A DNA stretch of 43,902 nt from Flemingiibacterium sp045636265. Its GTDB lineage: Bacteria > Bacillota > Clostridia > Oscillospirales > CAG-272. The first letter of the stretch is position 1, and each line of letters begins with the position of its first letter. A model generated the notes under the pieces. It had not been told where the DNA came from. It ran no database searches and saw nothing but the letters and a program-made list of their open reading frames with translations. This document shows, one piece after another, positions 41,803 to 43,902 of this stretch. A program made the position numbers and the translations under genes. The stretch spans positions 1-43,902 of the forward strand of contig JAZTXD010000003.1 of assembly GCA_045636265.1 (NCBI GenBank), in the 5' to 3' direction.

Positions 41803-42969
41803 ATGACAACAGAAATGAAAATCCAGAAAATGTCCGAGATCGAACTGCAGGAGGTGGAGTGGTTATGGTATCCGTATATTCCCTTCGGGAAGATCACAAT
41901 CATTCAAGGTGATCCGGGTGAGGGCAAGACAACGCTTGGTCTGCGTCTCGCCGCAGCGTGCTCCAACGGGACGGGGTTCCCCGGCATGGAAGAGCGCGAA
42001 CCGATCAGCGTGATCTATCAGACCGCAGAGGACGGGCTCGGCGACACGGTCAAGCCGCGATTGATCGAAGCAGAGGCAAATGAAAACCTCATCTTCAACA
42101 TCTGCGAGGACACCGATGTTCTGACGCTGAAGGATGAGCGCATCGAAGCGGCGATCCGCGCTACGAACGCAAAGCTTGCGATCTTCGATCCGATCCAGGG
42201 TTACGTCTGTGAGGATACCGACATGAACCGCGCGAACGAGATCCGCACCGTGATGCGTGCGCTGGCGAGAGTGGCGGAGGAAACGGGCTGCGCCATTGTC
42301 TTCATCGGACATCTGAATAAAACGAAAGGAACCAGCAGCGCATACCGCGGACTCGGTACCATCGACTTCCGTGCATCGGCGCGAAGCGTACTTCTCGTCG
42401 GCAGAATCCGTAAGCAGCCGAACGTGCGCGTGGTGGTACATGATAAATCCTCGCTGGCGCCGGAAGGAAAACCGCTGGCGTTCAATCTCGGCAACGAAGA
42501 AGGCTTCCATTGGCTGGAGGGCTTTGATGAGATCACCGCAGACGAGCTTCTCAGCGGCGGTGGGACGGAAACGAAAGGAGATGCGGCGGAGGATTTGATC
42601 CGCGATATGCTCTCCTCCGGTGAATATGTCGCGGCGGAACAGATTCACGCAAAAGCGAAGGAGCGCAGCATCTCCACGCGAACGGTCAACGAGGCAAAAA
42701 GCAGAATCCCGGGCATCGTCACAAAGAAGATCGGCAAAGGGTGGTTCTGGGCGATGCCGGACCGTGCGGGAAACAGCGATGAAGATTGTAACATTGCAGT
42801 GCCAGCCGCAGACAAGGCGGAAGATTGCATTCTTGAAGAAGACACCGCCCCGTGTACTCTGCAATGTTGCATTGATGAAAATGACTGCACAGAGGAGCTG
42901 TCGGAGGTACCGTCGCAAGTTTCGCCTTTGTCGGTCAAGCCGTCCATGACCGAAGGCATTGCGGGCTAA
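41803..42969 (+). CDS. RepA-like AAA ATPase
   Basis: This 388-aa protein is a RecA-type ATPase like the RepA/helicase proteins of plasmids and mobile elements: Walker A IIQGDPGEGKTT near residue 35, Walker B LAIFDPIQGYV near 125, and VFIGHLNKTKGTSSAYRGLG near 165-185. The C-terminal ~130 residues contain a winged-helix-like segment and an acidic Cys-containing tail. It probably supports replication or transfer of the element. An AAAAGGAG ribosome site precedes ATG 41803. MobC and relaxase follow in the same direction. Confidence 0.87.
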   Translation: MTTEMKIQKMSEIELQEVEWLWYPYIPFGKITIIQGDPGEGKTTLGLRLAAACSNGTGFPGMEEREPISVIYQTAEDGLGDTVKPRLIEAEANENLIFNICEDTDVLTLKDERIEAAIRATNAKLAIFDPIQGYVCEDTDMNRANEIRTVMRALARVAEETGCAIVFIGHLNKTKGTSSAYRGLGTIDFRASARSVLLVGRIRKQPNVRVVVHDKSSLAPEGKPLAFNLGNEEGFHWLEGFDEITADELLSGGGTETKGDAAEDLIRDMLSSGEYVAAEQIHAKAKERSISTRTVNEAKSRIPGIVTKKIGKGWFWAMPDRAGNSDEDCNIAVPAADKAEDCILEEDTAPCTLQCCIDENDCTEELSEVPSQVSPLSVKPSMTEGIAG

Positions 42970-43002
42970 GCCCACACCCCTATAAAGAAAGAGAGGTACA
43001 AA

Positions 43003-43314
43003 ATGAAGGACAACAAAACCAAACGGGTGACCTTCCGTGTCACCGAAGAGGAATACAAAAAGCTGGAGGAGCTTGCCTACGGCTCCTGCCGACTGCTCTC
43101 CGTGTACTGTCGGGACTGCGTGTTCGGGCGAAAAATCATCGTCATTCCCGGCGTGGATGCGGCGATCAGGCAGCTCAGACACATCGGAAACAATCTCAAT
43201 CAGCTCACGTGGCGGGTCAACGAAGGAACACTCACCGCCGTGAATCTTGAGGAAACCAAGCAGGAGCTGGCAAAGCTCTACGATCTGCTCACCGAAAAAA
43301 TGAAGGGAGCGTGA
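43003..43314 (+). CDS. mobC: MobC-like relaxosome protein
   Basis: This 103-aa protein has an N-terminal ribbon-helix-helix segment (RVTFRVTEEEYKKLEELAY) and the MobC block AIRQLRHIGNNLNQLTWRVN near residue 65. It would bind the transfer origin and aid the relaxase. The gene ends three bases before the relaxase start, with AGAGAGG in front of its own ATG. Confidence 0.87.
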   Translation: MKDNKTKRVTFRVTEEEYKKLEELAYGSCRLLSVYCRDCVFGRKIIVIPGVDAAIRQLRHIGNNLNQLTWRVNEGTLTAVNLEETKQELAKLYDLLTEKMKGA

Positions 43315-43317
43315 GGT

Positions 43318-43902
43318 ATGGCGATCGTAAAAATCAAAGTCGGCAAGGGTTCGCTCTCGGATGTGTTCAACTATGTCCTCGATAAAGAGAAGACGGAAGC
43401 GCATCTGATTGCGGGCAAGGACTGCATGACCGAGCCGGCGCAGAAGGAATTTGAGCTGACCAAGCTCCGCTTCGGCAAGACCGACGGCAGAACCTACTTT
43501 CATATCGTGCAGTCCTTCTCGCCCGAGGATGATATCGACCCCTACGCCGCGAACAATCTCGGCTATGAATTCGCCCACTTCTTCGAAGGCTATCAGGTGC
43601 TGGTGGTCACCCACACCAACCGCGAGCATCTGCACAACCACATCATCGTCAACTCCGTGTCCCATGAGAACGGCAGGAAGCTGCACATGGAGCGGTCGGA
43701 TCTGGATGCGCTCAAAGCACATTCCAACGAACTCTGCCGCCGCTACGGTGTCTCCGTTACAGAAACGGACACCCGTGCCGGCAAGAAAAAGAAGTGGAAG
43801 GATGACTTGATCTACACCGCGTTCCTGGGAATCGCGTTCAGTGCGTCCAAGGATGAGTTCATTGAGTACATGGAGAACCACGGATACGGCGTTCAATGGG
43901 AA
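43318..43902 (+). CDS. Relaxase/mobilization nuclease (MobA/VirD2 type), 3' end outside the window
   Basis: The frame starts at ATG 43318 after a GTGAGG site and stays open to the window end (195 codons). The N-terminal motif has Tyr19 in FNYVLDKEKT, a likely catalytic tyrosine. The metal site motif THTNREHLHNHIIVN has His104, His106 and His108. This is a MOB_P-type relaxase that would nick at the transfer origin. A partly overlapping reverse-strand frame is a shadow. The C-terminal part is not seen. Confidence 0.9.
   Translation, partial: MAIVKIKVGKGSLSDVFNYVLDKEKTEAHLIAGKDCMTEPAQKEFELTKLRFGKTDGRTYFHIVQSFSPEDDIDPYAANNLGYEFAHFFEGYQVLVVTHTNREHLHNHIIVNSVSHENGRKLHMERSDLDALKAHSNELCRRYGVSVTETDTRAGKKKKWKDDLIYTAFLGIAFSASKDEFIEYMENHGYGVQWE

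Noticed and set aside
41863..43896. 677-codon open frame on the minus strand
   Set aside because: It lies wholly antisense to the RepA-like, MobC and relaxase genes, which have clear motifs and ribosome sites; high GC explains the lack of stops.
1..43902. CRISPR array or cas genes
   Set aside because: No regularly spaced repeats of 25-40 bp and no Cas motifs were found by eye.

Overview
The window looks like a contig from an uncultured, probably gut-associated Clostridium-relative. Supporting signs are AT-rich intergenic DNA with TTGACA/TATAAT promoters, strong AGGAGG-type ribosome sites, GTG and TTG starts, short U-tailed terminators, and best-recognised protein types found in Clostridia. 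The taxon is an inference; no rRNA or other marker gene is present.

Left part (1-14.2 kb) is ordinary chromosome. It holds the start of an isoprenylcysteine-methyltransferase-like membrane protein, a Thr/Asp-rich lipoprotein, a type I pullulanase, an AEC transporter with a MATE exporter, and a PIG-L deacetylase divergent from an AraC regulator across a perfect palindrome. Next comes a second AraC regulator divergent from the hexuronate genes uxaB-uxaA (two 15-bp direct repeats lie between them), then an MBL hydrolase/FAD oxidoreductase pair and a small membrane protein.

Middle part (14.2-25.5 kb) is an eroded defence-type island. It contains a decayed DUF2779 gene, a WYL regulator, a DUF262/HNH (GmrSD-like) nuclease, a decayed SpoVK/CbbX-like AAA gene, a soluble FtsH-like AAA protease with a degenerate SMC/RecF-like partner, and two separate PD-(D/E)XK nuclease operons on opposite strands. 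A 16-bp element in inverted orientation lies in front of both decayed genes and is a candidate operator for the WYL protein. The island ends at a leucine-rich-repeat remnant.

Right part (25.6 kb to the end) appears to be an integrated mobilizable element. Its left edge is the 3' part of a tRNA-Ser gene, broken at the anticodon loop. Inside are an HTH/nucleotidyltransferase pair (leaderless promoter, frameshifted at a C10 run), a DUF4160/DUF2442 pair, two excisionase-like HTH proteins, an HTH-DUF3990 toxin-like gene with a partner, a large five-gene operon, and a mobilization module (DUF6809, RepA-like ATPase, MobC, relaxase running off the window).

The most striking object is the operon at 30192-40578. 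A DruA-type (DUF4338) protein is followed by a P-loop ATPase, an unrecognised 500-aa protein, a 1536-aa protein carrying a PD-(D/E)XK-like motif and a C-terminal FtsK/HerA motor, and an SfsA-like nuclease. The last-but-one genes are arranged like dptF-dptG-dptH of phosphorothioate-dependent restriction, but no dnd modification genes and no Druantia DruE helicase are present. This looks like a hybrid, possibly undescribed, anti-phage system carried as cargo by the mobilizable element.
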